NCBI GenBank assembly: GCA_963742315.1
Contig: CAVULE010000010.1
Span: 1 to 64,000, forward strand
DNA: 64,000 nucleotides
From: AV69 sp963742315
Lineage (GTDB): Bacteria > Verrucomicrobiota > Verrucomicrobiia > Chthoniobacterales > UBA10450
Direction: 5' to 3'
Within the stretch, counting starts at the first letter, position 1, and every line of letters begins with the position of its first letter. The notes beneath the pieces are model-generated. The model was not told the origin of the DNA and made no database searches. It saw nothing but the letters and a program-made list of their open reading frames with translations. Shown in pieces: positions 35,653 to 43,230 of the stretch. Made by a program: the position numbers and the translations under genes.

Positions 35653-35731
35653 TGTCATGTTGAGCGAGCGAAACATCTCTCGATTCTCTGATCGGCCAGC
35701 GAGAGATCCTTCGCTGTCGCTCGGGATGACA
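35653..35731. repeat. Large spacer inverted repeat (TGTCAT...ATGACA), unit A
   Basis: The arms TGTCATGTTGAGCGAGCGAA and TTCGCTGTCGCTCGGGATGA are imperfect complements, with an inner CTCTCG/CGAGAG stem. Same family as 35737, 39742, 40499 and 43099. Confidence 0.65.
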
Positions 35732-35736
35732 GCTCG

Positions 35737-35820
35737 GTCATTCCGAGCGAAGTCGAGGAATCCCGTTGCGTTAACGTAAAGGTTGCGCAACGGGATGTCT
35801 CGGCTTTCGCTCGACATGAC
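35737..35820. repeat. Large spacer inverted repeat, unit B, containing the treY start codon
   Basis: GTCATTCCGAGCGAAGTCGA pairs imperfectly with the right arm that ends TTTCGCTCGACATGAC, and ATCCCGTTGCG pairs with CGCAACGGGAT. The right arm ends over the ATG at 35816 used by treY. Confidence 0.65.
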
Positions 35821-38653
35821 GACCGTACGCATACCGACCGCGACCTACCGGCTGCAGTTCAACAAGAACTTTACCTTTCGGCAGGCGCGCGAAATCGTGA
35901 CTTATCTGCACGATCTCGGGATCAGCGATGCTTACGCCTCACCCTATTTCCAGGCTGGTGCCGAAAGTTTGCATGGCTACGACATCACCGATCACAACAA
36001 GTTCAACGCCGCAATCGGGTCGCGCGAAGACTACGAAGCATGGGTCGCCGAGCTGCACGCGCACGGCATGGGACAAATCGCCGATTTCGTCCCCAACCAT
36101 ATGGGGATTAACGATCCACAAAACGTCTGGTGGCAGGATGTGCTCGAAAATGGCGCGAGCTCTCTTTACGCGCCCTACTTCGATATCGATTGGCGCCCGC
36201 TCAAGACCGATTTGCACGATAAGGTGTTGCTCCCGATTCTCGGGGATCAATATGGCCGTGTGCTCGAGCGAGGCGAGCTCCGGGTGCGTTTCGATGGCGG
36301 CTCGTTTTCGCTCACGTATTTCGATCACGTTTTCCCAATCGCCCCCGGGACCTACCGCTACATCCTGGAGTTAGCGCTGGAAAATCTGGCCGAGTTTCGC
36401 GAAGAAGATTTTTATGCGGAATTTCAGAGCATTCTGACCGCGCTCGAATATCTGCCCCGGCGGACCGAGACCGACCCCGAGCGAATCAAGGAGCGCGCCC
36501 GTGAAAAGGAGATCATCAAGAAACGCCTGGAACGGCGTTGTGCTGAAGCGCCGCAGGTGCAGCGGGCGATTGAGAAAGCGCTCGAGACCATCAACGGGCA
36601 TATCGGCGATCCGCGCAGTTTCGATCGGCTTGACGAATTGCTAAATGCGCAATCCTACCGCCTCGCTTTCTGGCGGGTGGCGGCAGAGGAAATCAATTAC
36701 CGGCGATTTTTTGACGTCAACGATCTGGCCGCTATCCGGGTGGAATTGCCGGAAGTTTTCGACGCTGCTCACAAACTACTTTTCGAGCTCGTCGCCAGTG
36801 GCGCTGTCACCGGCTTGCGCATCGATCACCCCGACGGCCTGTATCGGCCGCTGGAATATTTTGAGAAGCTGCAAATGCGCTGCGCCAAGGCTTTACGCGT
36901 TCCATTACCAAAGGATGGGCGTGCGATTTATCTGATCGTCGAAAAAATCCTGACCGGCGAGGAACAATTGCCGCAAAACTGGCCAGTCCACGGCACCACC
37001 GGGTACGATTTCGCTAATCAAGTGGCCGGGGTGCTGGTCGATCACAACGCAGAAGGCGCTATCAGCAAAATCTTCAAGCGATTCATCGGTCACTCCCTCC
37101 ATTTCGGTCATCTTCTTTATGCGAAGAAGCGATTGGTTATGCGCATTTCGCTGGCCAACGAAGTCAATGTTCTCGGGACCATGGTTGATCGGTTGTCGGA
37201 ACAGAACCGTTGGTTTCGTGATTATACTTTGGAAGCACTGGCGCGCGCGGTGCGCGAAACTATTGCCTGTTTTCCCGTCTATCGCACTTATCTCGAACCG
37301 GGGAAACCAGTGAGCGAGGAAGATCGCGCCGTGATCGAACGCGCGGTGGCGGCGGCGAAACGGCGCAATCCCGCGATCGAGGAATCGGTCTTTAATTTTT
37401 TGCGCGATCTTTTGCTCTTTTGTTTTCCGGAAAACCTCGACGAAGAACAACGCGCCGCGCACGCAGAGTTCGTTCTCAAGTTTCAACAATTCACCGGGCC
37501 GATCATGGCGAAGGGACTGGAGGACACGGTCTCTTATATCTACAACCGTCTGGCAGCGCTGAACGAAGTCGGCGGGGACCCGCAGGTCTTCGGTCTCAGA
37601 GTGGAGGCGTTTCATCAGCTCAACGTTCGGCGGCAGCGCGACTGGCCGGCCAGCCTGCTTGCCACGTCCACGCACGACAGTAAGCGCAGCGAAGATGTGC
37701 GCGCGCGCATGCTCGCGATCTCAGAAATTCCACCATTGTGGGGGCGCTCGCTGCAAAAATGGCGAACTACCAACCGCCGATTCAAGAGACAGATCGATGA
37801 CGCTGAGGCGCCCGATGCGGGCGAAGAATATTTGCTATATCAAACACTGCTCGGGACCTGGCCGGTCGATCTCGATGGTGCGCCAGTTTCCTCGGTCGGG
37901 CCGAAATTCATTGCCCGAATCCAGCGTTACATGGCCAAGGCCTTAAAAGAAGCAAAGTTGAACACAAGCTGGATTCAACCTAACGAGAATTGGGATGACG
38001 CCATGCAGGAATTCGTGGCCAGGATTTTAGAGGCCGGTCCGCGCAATAAATTTTTACCGGCCTTTCTGCCAGTGGCGGCGGAAATCGCGCGACTCGGCGC
38101 CATCAATTCGCTCGCCCAAACCGTGATTAAACTGACCGCGCCGGGCGTGCCGGACATTTATCAAGGCACGGAAATTTGGGACGACAGCCTGGTCGATCCT
38201 GATAATCGGCGGCCAATCGATTATTCCCGGCGCCGCGAAATGCTGACGCAGATCGAAAAGCTGCCCGCGAACGAATTGATGCAATGCTGGCCGGACGGGC
38301 GGATCAAAATGCGCCTAACCCAGCGATTACTGCATTTGCGTCGCGAAAATCCGGAGTTATTTCGAGAAGGAATCTACGAGCCGATCAATTTCGGAGGCGC
38401 CTTTGCCGATTGCGCGATCGGTTTTGTTCGGCGCGACAGAGACCGGGCGATCATTGTGATCGTGCCGCGCTTGTCGTCGCGCGTCGGTTTTCCGCCGATT
38501 GGCGATCGGTGGCAGGACACCCATGTGGTCCGGCCAGCCGGTATGTCTAATTTGCGGGATGTCTTCAGCGATCGCAAGGTTCGCGTCGAGAATTCGCAGT
38601 TAAGATTGGCGGTGGCAATGTCGCAGCTTCCGTTTGCGGTGCTTCAGAATTGA
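35816..38653 (+). CDS. treY: Maltooligosyl trehalose synthase
   Basis: A 945-residue GH13-family enzyme that converts the reducing end of malto-oligosaccharides to a trehalose unit, the first step of the TreY-TreZ route. It starts MTTVRIPTATYRLQFN (ATYRLQ is the family hallmark), then LGISDAYASPYFQA, HGYDITDHNKFNAAIG, IADFVPNHMGI, the nucleophile region GLRIDHPDGLYRPLEY (Asp near residue 336), the acid/base YLIVEKILTGEE and the third acid LLATSTHDSKRSEDVRAR. The C-terminal PGVPDIYQGTEIWDDSLVDP is diagnostic. No treZ or glycogen genes lie nearby. ATG 35816 falls inside the arm of a spacer repeat; the longer frame (MRNGMSRLSLDMTT) is repeat sequence, so the short start is preferred. Confidence 0.95.
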   Translation: MTTVRIPTATYRLQFNKNFTFRQAREIVTYLHDLGISDAYASPYFQAGAESLHGYDITDHNKFNAAIGSREDYEAWVAELHAHGMGQIADFVPNHMGINDPQNVWWQDVLENGASSLYAPYFDIDWRPLKTDLHDKVLLPILGDQYGRVLERGELRVRFDGGSFSLTYFDHVFPIAPGTYRYILELALENLAEFREEDFYAEFQSILTALEYLPRRTETDPERIKERAREKEIIKKRLERRCAEAPQVQRAIEKALETINGHIGDPRSFDRLDELLNAQSYRLAFWRVAAEEINYRRFFDVNDLAAIRVELPEVFDAAHKLLFELVASGAVTGLRIDHPDGLYRPLEYFEKLQMRCAKALRVPLPKDGRAIYLIVEKILTGEEQLPQNWPVHGTTGYDFANQVAGVLVDHNAEGAISKIFKRFIGHSLHFGHLLYAKKRLVMRISLANEVNVLGTMVDRLSEQNRWFRDYTLEALARAVRETIACFPVYRTYLEPGKPVSEEDRAVIERAVAAAKRRNPAIEESVFNFLRDLLLFCFPENLDEEQRAAHAEFVLKFQQFTGPIMAKGLEDTVSYIYNRLAALNEVGGDPQVFGLRVEAFHQLNVRRQRDWPASLLATSTHDSKRSEDVRARMLAISEIPPLWGRSLQKWRTTNRRFKRQIDDAEAPDAGEEYLLYQTLLGTWPVDLDGAPVSSVGPKFIARIQRYMAKALKEAKLNTSWIQPNENWDDAMQEFVARILEAGPRNKFLPAFLPVAAEIARLGAINSLAQTVIKLTAPGVPDIYQGTEIWDDSLVDPDNRRPIDYSRRREMLTQIEKLPANELMQCWPDGRIKMRLTQRLLHLRRENPELFREGIYEPINFGGAFADCAIGFVRRDRDRAIIVIVPRLSSRVGFPPIGDRWQDTHVVRPAGMSNLRDVFSDRKVRVENSQLRLAVAMSQLPFAVLQN

Positions 38654-38700
38654 TTGCGGCGGTCGGTCCGAACCAAGGATGCGTCGCCAGATCTGAGCTC

Positions 38701-38813
38701 TGGGTAGTGCACGCGTCTCGCGTGCTGGCGATGACGTCCCGTCATCGCGGACTTTTCGAAAGATCGTTTCGGCGAGACGCCTAAACCAACACGCGAGACG
38801 CGTGCGCTACCCA
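38701..38813. repeat. Long composite palindromic spacer repeat
   Basis: TGGGTAGTGCACGCGTCTCG pairs with CGAGACGCGTGCGCTACCCA at the far end, enclosing GATGACG-TCC-CGTCATC and GGCGAGACGCC-like hairpins. More hairpins follow to about 38,900 (GTCGGCA-AGC-TGCCGAC and GCAGGCTG-A-CAGCCTGC). Confidence 0.65.
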
Positions 38814-38889
38814 GAATCAGAATTCGTCGGCAAGCTGCCGACGATTGCAGGCTGACAGCCTGCGCTCCCCAGAGTCGGATAGGCGTGCG

Positions 38890-39732
38890 CTACCCTATCG
38901 GTTCGGCAAATTCAACGGCCACGCCATGGCCGGCCGTAAACTGATTCATCAATTCGCCGACCCACTCGGAGAAACTTCGCAGGTTCGCCACCAGATCGGC
39001 CGCGAAACTGGCAAAAGTAATTTGCGGCGATGCGATCACGAGCAAGGCGCTCAAAAGCAGCAGGTTCATTAGATAAATAAAAACGAGGGAAAAAAATGTT
39101 CCGTGATCGCTCAGATCGGTCTGGTTTTTCGAAATCATCCAACAGGTGAAGGTGAGGTGAAAGGCCCAGGTAATCCCCAGAATCGCGTAGAGGAGTTGGC
39201 CGTAGGGGGCGACGTTGAAGAATAAACTCGCGATCCCGTAAACTGCGATCGCGAGCACGCTGTAAAGCGGAAAAAAATAAGGGGCGAGCGCGATCAAGAA
39301 ATTTGTCCGATTGGTCACGATATGGCCGCCGTCGCTGCTAACCCGAAACTTGCTCACTCGTCCGCCCATTAACCAAACCCAGAGCACGTGCGTCAGCTCG
39401 TGACCAAAAACGTAGATGATGACTGGTCGAGGCAACCCGAAGAACGCGATCAGCCAAAGCACCGCCCCGAGGGTGAAGAACCAAAATTCCGCGCCGGCCC
39501 AGAGTTGCTGGTCAATCGTCGCGCGGGTGAAAGCGGTGAAGAATGTCTGGGTCAGAATCGCGCACCACGGCAGCAAAAAAAATGCGATGATATTTTTCAC
39601 CCAGCGTGTCGGCACTGTCAGCGGCATCGGACGACCAGGCGCGCGTCGCGTCGTCGGTACGACGTAGGGCACGACTTTCACGCGCGTCCGTTTTCGACGA
39701 CGAGGTTGGGCGGATGACCTGCGGGGCGGCAT
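38890..39732 (-). CDS. Polytopic membrane protein with HExxH motif (M50-like)
   Basis: A 280-residue membrane protein. The basic N-terminus (PPRRSSAQPRRRKRTR) is followed by about six membrane helices. VIIYVFGHELTHVLWVWLMG places HELTH, a zinc-protease HExxH signature, inside the second or third helix, as in site-2-type M50 proteases; MGGRVSKFRVSSDGGHIVTN, with GG-V, also recalls that group. The second M50 metal motif (NxxPxxPxDG) is not evident, so proteolysis is uncertain. The stop (TAG 38890) lies in GATAGGGTAG, part of the spacer repeats, so the C-terminus may have been reshaped by repeat insertion. Confidence 0.65.
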   Translation of the reverse strand: MPPRRSSAQPRRRKRTRVKVVPYVVPTTRRAPGRPMPLTVPTRWVKNIIAFFLLPWCAILTQTFFTAFTRATIDQQLWAGAEFWFFTLGAVLWLIAFFGLPRPVIIYVFGHELTHVLWVWLMGGRVSKFRVSSDGGHIVTNRTNFLIALAPYFFPLYSVLAIAVYGIASLFFNVAPYGQLLYAILGITWAFHLTFTCWMISKNQTDLSDHGTFFSLVFIYLMNLLLLSALLVIASPQITFASFAADLVANLRSFSEWVGELMNQFTAGHGVAVEFAEPIG

Positions 39733-39741
39733 GAATTATTT

Positions 39742-39842
39742 TGTCATGTCGAGTGAAGTCGGGGAATCTCTAAATATTTCCTGAGGAATAGCGAGAGATT
39801 CCTCGGTCCGAGCCGGACTGGCGTATTTGCTCGGAATGACAA
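39742..39842. repeat. Large spacer inverted repeat with a nested GTCCGAGCCGGAC copy
   Basis: The left arm TGTCATGTCGAGTGAAGTCG and right arm end TTTGCTCGGAATGACA belong to the large repeat family. Inside the right arm, between CCTCG and the CTCGGAATGACA end, sits the 17-base word GTCCGAGCCGGACTGGC (39806-39822), so one repeat type interrupts the other. Confidence 0.65.
39806..39822. repeat. GTCCGAGCCGGAC hairpin repeat, copy 3 (nested)
   Basis: An exact copy of the 17-base word at 17,723 and 20,416, located inside the right arm of the large inverted repeat at 39,742-39,842. Confidence 0.6.
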
Positions 39843-39849
39843 AAAAGAA

Positions 39850-40407
39850 TTAGGCGCGGCCCATGTAGGCACCGGTGCGGGTATCGATCTTGATGGTTTC
39901 TCCTTCTTTGATGAAGAGCGGGACGTTAATGGTTTTACCGGTCTCGAGTTTCGCCGGCTTTGTCACGTTGCTAGCGGTATCGCCGCGGACGCCTTCGGCT
40001 GACTCGATCACTTTCAGACTCACTGACGCCGGCAATTCCACCTGCACCGCTTTGCCTTCGGCGTAGAGAACTTGGACCGGTAAATTCTCCACCAGGAAAT
40101 CCTTGGCATCGCCAAGCAGATTATCGTGCAAGGTCACGGTTTCGTACGTTTCCGGGTCCATGAAATGAAACCCATTGTGGTCCTTGTAGCTGAATTCCAA
40201 GGTGGCGCGATTGATATCGACGAGCTCCACTTTGTCGGTGGACCCAAAACGCACGTCTGCGCTTTTGCCGGTGTTGATATACCGAATGATCGCCTGAACG
40301 AACGCCCGCAAATTTCCCGGAGTGCGATGATGCACTTCGAGCACAATAGCAGTGTTGCCATTGTATTTAATCGCCATTCCTTTTCGGAGATCGTTTGCCG
40401 CGGCCAT
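39850..40407 (-). CDS. efp: Elongation factor P
   Basis: A 185-residue EF-P, which enters stalled ribosomes and promotes bonds between consecutive prolines. All three OB/KOW-like domains are present: KGMAIKYNGNTAIVLEVHHR, YKDHNGFHFMDPETYETVTL (middle domain hallmark) and KLETGKTINVPLFIKEGETI with KIDTRTGAYMGRA at the end. The loop that contacts the P-site tRNA reads TPGNLRAF where E. coli has KPGKGQAF, so the lysine modified in E. coli (Lys34) is Asn32 here. The known lysyl and rhamnosyl modifications therefore cannot occur at that position. A short AATCGTGA tandem repeat lies upstream. Confidence 0.93.
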   Translation of the reverse strand: MAAANDLRKGMAIKYNGNTAIVLEVHHRTPGNLRAFVQAIIRYINTGKSADVRFGSTDKVELVDINRATLEFSYKDHNGFHFMDPETYETVTLHDNLLGDAKDFLVENLPVQVLYAEGKAVQVELPASVSLKVIESAEGVRGDTASNVTKPAKLETGKTINVPLFIKEGETIKIDTRTGAYMGRA

Positions 40408-40420
40408 TTGGGACAGAAGT

Positions 40421-40450
40421 TAATCGTGAATCGTGATCCGTGAATCGTGA
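40421..40450. repeat. Short tandem repeat upstream of efp
   Basis: AATCGTGA occurs three times with one degenerate unit between, within about 30 bases just upstream of the efp start. Confidence 0.55.
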
Positions 40451-40498
40451 AAAGAGGCGGATTGTGCCATGGGGAATCCGCTCGTGCAACCACCTCGA

Positions 40499-40582
40499 TC
40501 ATCCCGGGCGACAGTCGAGGGATCCCGACATGTTACCTTAAAGGTTCCGCCACGGGATTCCTCGACTCTGCTCGGGATGACG
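40499..40582. repeat. Large spacer inverted repeat between efp and kdsD
   Basis: TCATCCCGGGCGACAGTCGA and the right arm TCGACTCTGCTCGGGATGA are near-perfect complements, with an inner GGATCCCG/CGGGATTC part. It ends five bases from the kdsD stop and may act as a terminator. Confidence 0.65.
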
Positions 40583-40586
40583 GGCG

Positions 40587-41558
40587 TTATAACAGCTTCA
40601 ATCGCGTCAGGTCTTGTGAATCCACAATGCCGACCGGCGCGTTGTTATCGTCAACAACGACGAGATCATCGATGCGATGGCTTTCCAAAAGATTGAGCAC
40701 TTCGACCGCCAGTTTGTCCTTATGTACACTCACCGGATTCAATGTCATCAGATCGGCCACCAAACGCTCGCCTACTTTCGGATCGTTTTGAAAATGCCGG
40801 GCGAAATCGCCATGGGTAAAAATACCGAGCAATTTCCCGTCGGTATCCGCGATCACGGCGGCGCCAGCGCGCACTGCCGTCATCGATTTCAGCACGTCGC
40901 GAATCCTAGTATCCGACGCGACCAGCGCCAGCGCCTCGCGCGGCCGCATCACCTGATGGACCCGCATGAGCAAACTGCGCCCAACCATGCCGGCCGGGTG
41001 AAATTTGGCGAAATCTTCCTTCTGAAATCCGCGCGCTTCCAGCAGCACCATCGCCAGCGCGTCACCGAGCGCCAGCATCACCGTCGTGCTGGAGGTGGGC
41101 GCCAGGTTCAGGGGACACGCTTCCTGTTCAATGTTCACATCGAGAAAGACGTGCGCGTTCTTTGCCAGAGTGGAATCGGCGTCACCGCAAATCGCGATGA
41201 TTTTCACCTGAAAGCGCGCGATCGCCGGCAAAATCCGCAACAATTCCTCGGTCTCACCGCTCGCGCTCAGCGCCAAAACGGCGTCACCGTCCGCCACCAT
41301 TCCGAGATCGCCGTGCAAGGCATTAAGCGAATCGAGTACGACCGCGGGCGAACCGGTGCTGGTGAGGGTCGCGGCGATTTTGCTACCGATGTGTCCCGAT
41401 TTTCCCACGCCGAGAACGACAATTTTTCCGCGCGCATCAACCGTCGCTTTCAGCAATTCGATTGCGTCGCCGAAACTTTTGCCGAGACGCTGCCGCAATC
41501 TTTGCAGCTCAAAAATTTCGATTTCGAGGACGCGTCCGGCCTTTTCAAGGTAATCCAT
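40587..41558 (-). CDS. kdsD: Arabinose-5-phosphate isomerase (KpsF/GutQ family)
   Basis: A 323-residue SIS-CBS protein that converts ribulose-5-phosphate to arabinose-5-phosphate, the first step to Kdo for lipopolysaccharide. SIS domain: VVLGVGKSGHIGSKIAATL, TSTGSPAVVLDSLNALHGDL, VLALSASGETEELLRILPAI and NLAPTSSTTVMLALGDALA. It is followed by FHPAGMVGRSL and two CBS domains (VMRPREALALVASDTRIRDV and DLMTLNPVSVHKDKLAVEVL). ATG 41558 (MDYLEKAGRVLEIE) matches the family start; a longer frame upstream is unlikely. It implies a Gram-negative envelope with Kdo. It diverges from a small secreted protein. Confidence 0.92.
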   Translation of the reverse strand: MDYLEKAGRVLEIEIFELQRLRQRLGKSFGDAIELLKATVDARGKIVVLGVGKSGHIGSKIAATLTSTGSPAVVLDSLNALHGDLGMVADGDAVLALSASGETEELLRILPAIARFQVKIIAICGDADSTLAKNAHVFLDVNIEQEACPLNLAPTSSTTVMLALGDALAMVLLEARGFQKEDFAKFHPAGMVGRSLLMRVHQVMRPREALALVASDTRIRDVLKSMTAVRAGAAVIADTDGKLLGIFTHGDFARHFQNDPKVGERLVADLMTLNPVSVHKDKLAVEVLNLLESHRIDDLVVVDDNNAPVGIVDSQDLTRLKLL

Positions 41559-41628
41559 CGATATATAATTGAGCCGGAGGATGAAACCGGGCAAGACTGT
41601 TCGGTGTTCAATAAGAGGAGGTAGTATT

Positions 41629-41922
41629 ATGAAAAAAGTATTTGCCGTAGTGGTACTGACTTTGATGGCCAATTTGGCGTTCGCCGAGACGTTCACCGCT
41701 CCGATGGTTCCGCGGAAGGCGCCTCCGTCCCAAAAGCCTCCGCCTCTTCCTCCGCGCCAAACCGGCGGAGTGATTCCGCGTGCGATTCGCGGTGGTAATC
41801 CGCTGCAAATGTTAAATCCACTGGCGCCCGCGCGTTATGGCACCGCCCAGCAGAGCGTCACCCTGAAACCCGACGGGTCGGGAAAATGGAACGGCATTAA
41901 GCTGTTCGAATTTACTTTTTGA
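41629..41922 (+). CDS. Small secreted proline-rich protein
   Basis: A 97-residue exported protein of unknown function. A strong AGAGGAGGT ribosome site precedes ATG 41629. The signal peptide (MKKVFAVVVLTLMANLAFA) is textbook, cleaved after AFA. The mature part is Pro/Arg rich (PRKAPPSQKPPPLPPRQTGG) and ends SVTLKPDGSGKWNGIKLFEF TF. The stop overlaps the TTG start of the glycosyltransferase, so translational coupling is likely. Strong initiation signals suggest high expression. Confidence 0.75.
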   Translation: MKKVFAVVVLTLMANLAFAETFTAPMVPRKAPPSQKPPPLPPRQTGGVIPRAIRGGNPLQMLNPLAPARYGTAQQSVTLKPDGSGKWNGIKLFEFTF

Positions 41923-43088
41923 ACCGAGGAGCCCGGCCTTCGGACCTCCCGGTGGTCGCGTCGTACTGCGCGACTTTTCTAAAACCGGAGATGCTGCACA
42001 TCTACCGGCAGATTACCTCGCTCAGACGAGTGCGGCCGGTGGTGATCGCCCAGAAACGCGAAAACGCTGATTGTTTTCCATTCCAGAATATTCGGGTCGT
42101 AAAAAAACCGGCGCTGCATTTCTTGCGACGAACCTGGTTCAAACAAATTGCGGACCGGCCATGGCAAATCTCTCCCGCTGAAGTTCGCGCGGCCGAGCGC
42201 GCGCTCACGGAAAGCAATGCGGAGTTATTACATATTTATTTTGGCCACATCGCTATGCTGCTGCGGCCGCTGATTCGGCACTGGCAAAAACCGTCGCTGG
42301 TTTCGTTTCACGGCGCGGATGTTTTGGTCGATATGCAAAAGCCGGCCTATCGGCACGCGACGGAGGAAATGTTATCCCTGGTCAGACGCGTTCTGGTTCG
42401 TTCCGCATCACTCAAACGCGCAGTGATCGATCTCGGTTGCGCTCCGGAGAAGATCGAAATTCAACGGGCCGGAATTCCGCTGGCGGATTTTCCGTTTCGC
42501 GAACGCACTGTTCCGGGCGACGGCCGATGGCGGTTGCTGCAAGCGGGTCGGCTGATTGAAAAGAAAGGATTAAAAACGACCCTGCGCGCGTTCGCCAGAT
42601 TCCGGAAAGAATTTCCAGCCGCGAGACTCACCATTGCCGGCGAAGGACCGCAACTTGAGGAATTGCAATCGCTCGCCCGCGAGCTTCAGATCGACAACGC
42701 TGTCGATTTCGCGGGCTTCGTCTCGCAGGAAGAGCTACGCGAGCTTCTTTATTCTTCGCACATTTTTCTGCATCCGAGCGAAATGGGTCGCGACGGAAAT
42801 CAGGAAGGCGTTCCCAATTCCATGTTGGAAGCAATGGCGAGCGGGCTACCGGTCTTCGCGACTCGCCATGGCGGAATTCCCGAAGCCGTCGAAAACCATG
42901 CTAGCGGTATTCTGGTGAATGAACGCGATCATCGCGCGTTAGCTGATGCGCTAATCGATTGCGCAAAGGATTCCGCTCGCCTCTTAGCAAACGGTCGCGC
43001 CGCATCAGAAAGCGTCGCCAAGAAGTTTGGCCAGGCGGAGCAAACTCGCTTGCTCGAAGAAATTTATCTGCGCGAGATTGGCCCTTAA
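41919..43088 (+). CDS. GT4-family glycosyltransferase
   Basis: A 389-residue GT-B fold glycosyltransferase. The N-terminal domain shows IYFGHIAMLLRPLIR and SFHGADVLVDM; the C-terminal donor domain shows LLQAGRLIEKKGLKTTLRAF, LTIAGEGPQLEELQSLAREL and DFAGFVSQEELRELLYSSHI. The retaining-GT4 motif EMGRDGNQEGVPNSMLEAMA (E-x7-E) comes before SGLPVFATRHGGIPEAV. A nucleotide-sugar donor and an envelope polysaccharide or LPS acceptor are expected. The start is TTG 41919, overlapping the previous stop. Confidence 0.88.
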   Translation: MNRGARPSDLPVVASYCATFLKPEMLHIYRQITSLRRVRPVVIAQKRENADCFPFQNIRVVKKPALHFLRRTWFKQIADRPWQISPAEVRAAERALTESNAELLHIYFGHIAMLLRPLIRHWQKPSLVSFHGADVLVDMQKPAYRHATEEMLSLVRRVLVRSASLKRAVIDLGCAPEKIEIQRAGIPLADFPFRERTVPGDGRWRLLQAGRLIEKKGLKTTLRAFARFRKEFPAARLTIAGEGPQLEELQSLARELQIDNAVDFAGFVSQEELRELLYSSHIFLHPSEMGRDGNQEGVPNSMLEAMASGLPVFATRHGGIPEAVENHASGILVNERDHRALADALIDCAKDSARLLANGRAASESVAKKFGQAEQTRLLEEIYLREIGP

Positions 43089-43098
43089 CCGTCCACCT

Positions 43099-43172
43099 TG
43101 TCATTCCGAGCGAAGTCGAGGAATCTCTAAATAGATGGTTAGAGATCCTTCGACTTCGCTCAGGATGACAAA
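43099..43172. repeat. Large spacer inverted repeat, near-perfect copy
   Basis: TTGTCATTCCGAGCGAAGTC pairs with GACTTCGCTCAGGATGACAA; the inner stem is GAATCTCT/AGAGATCC around AAATAGATGGTT. It lies between two converging glycosyltransferase genes. A half copy follows at 43,200-43,230. Confidence 0.7.
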
Positions 43173-43230
43173 GAAGCTGAGCATTTAGGTAGCTCGGACG
43201 GGATCCCTCGACTGCGCTCGCGATGACGAG

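Noticed and set aside
40677..41624. A 315-codon plus-strand frame opposite kdsD
   Set aside because: It is fully antisense to a complete SIS-CBS enzyme and has His/Gln/Arg-rich, unstructured-looking content.
35544..43172. CRISPR array
   Set aside because: The repeats are imperfect inverted elements at irregular spacing between genes, without regular spacers or cas genes.
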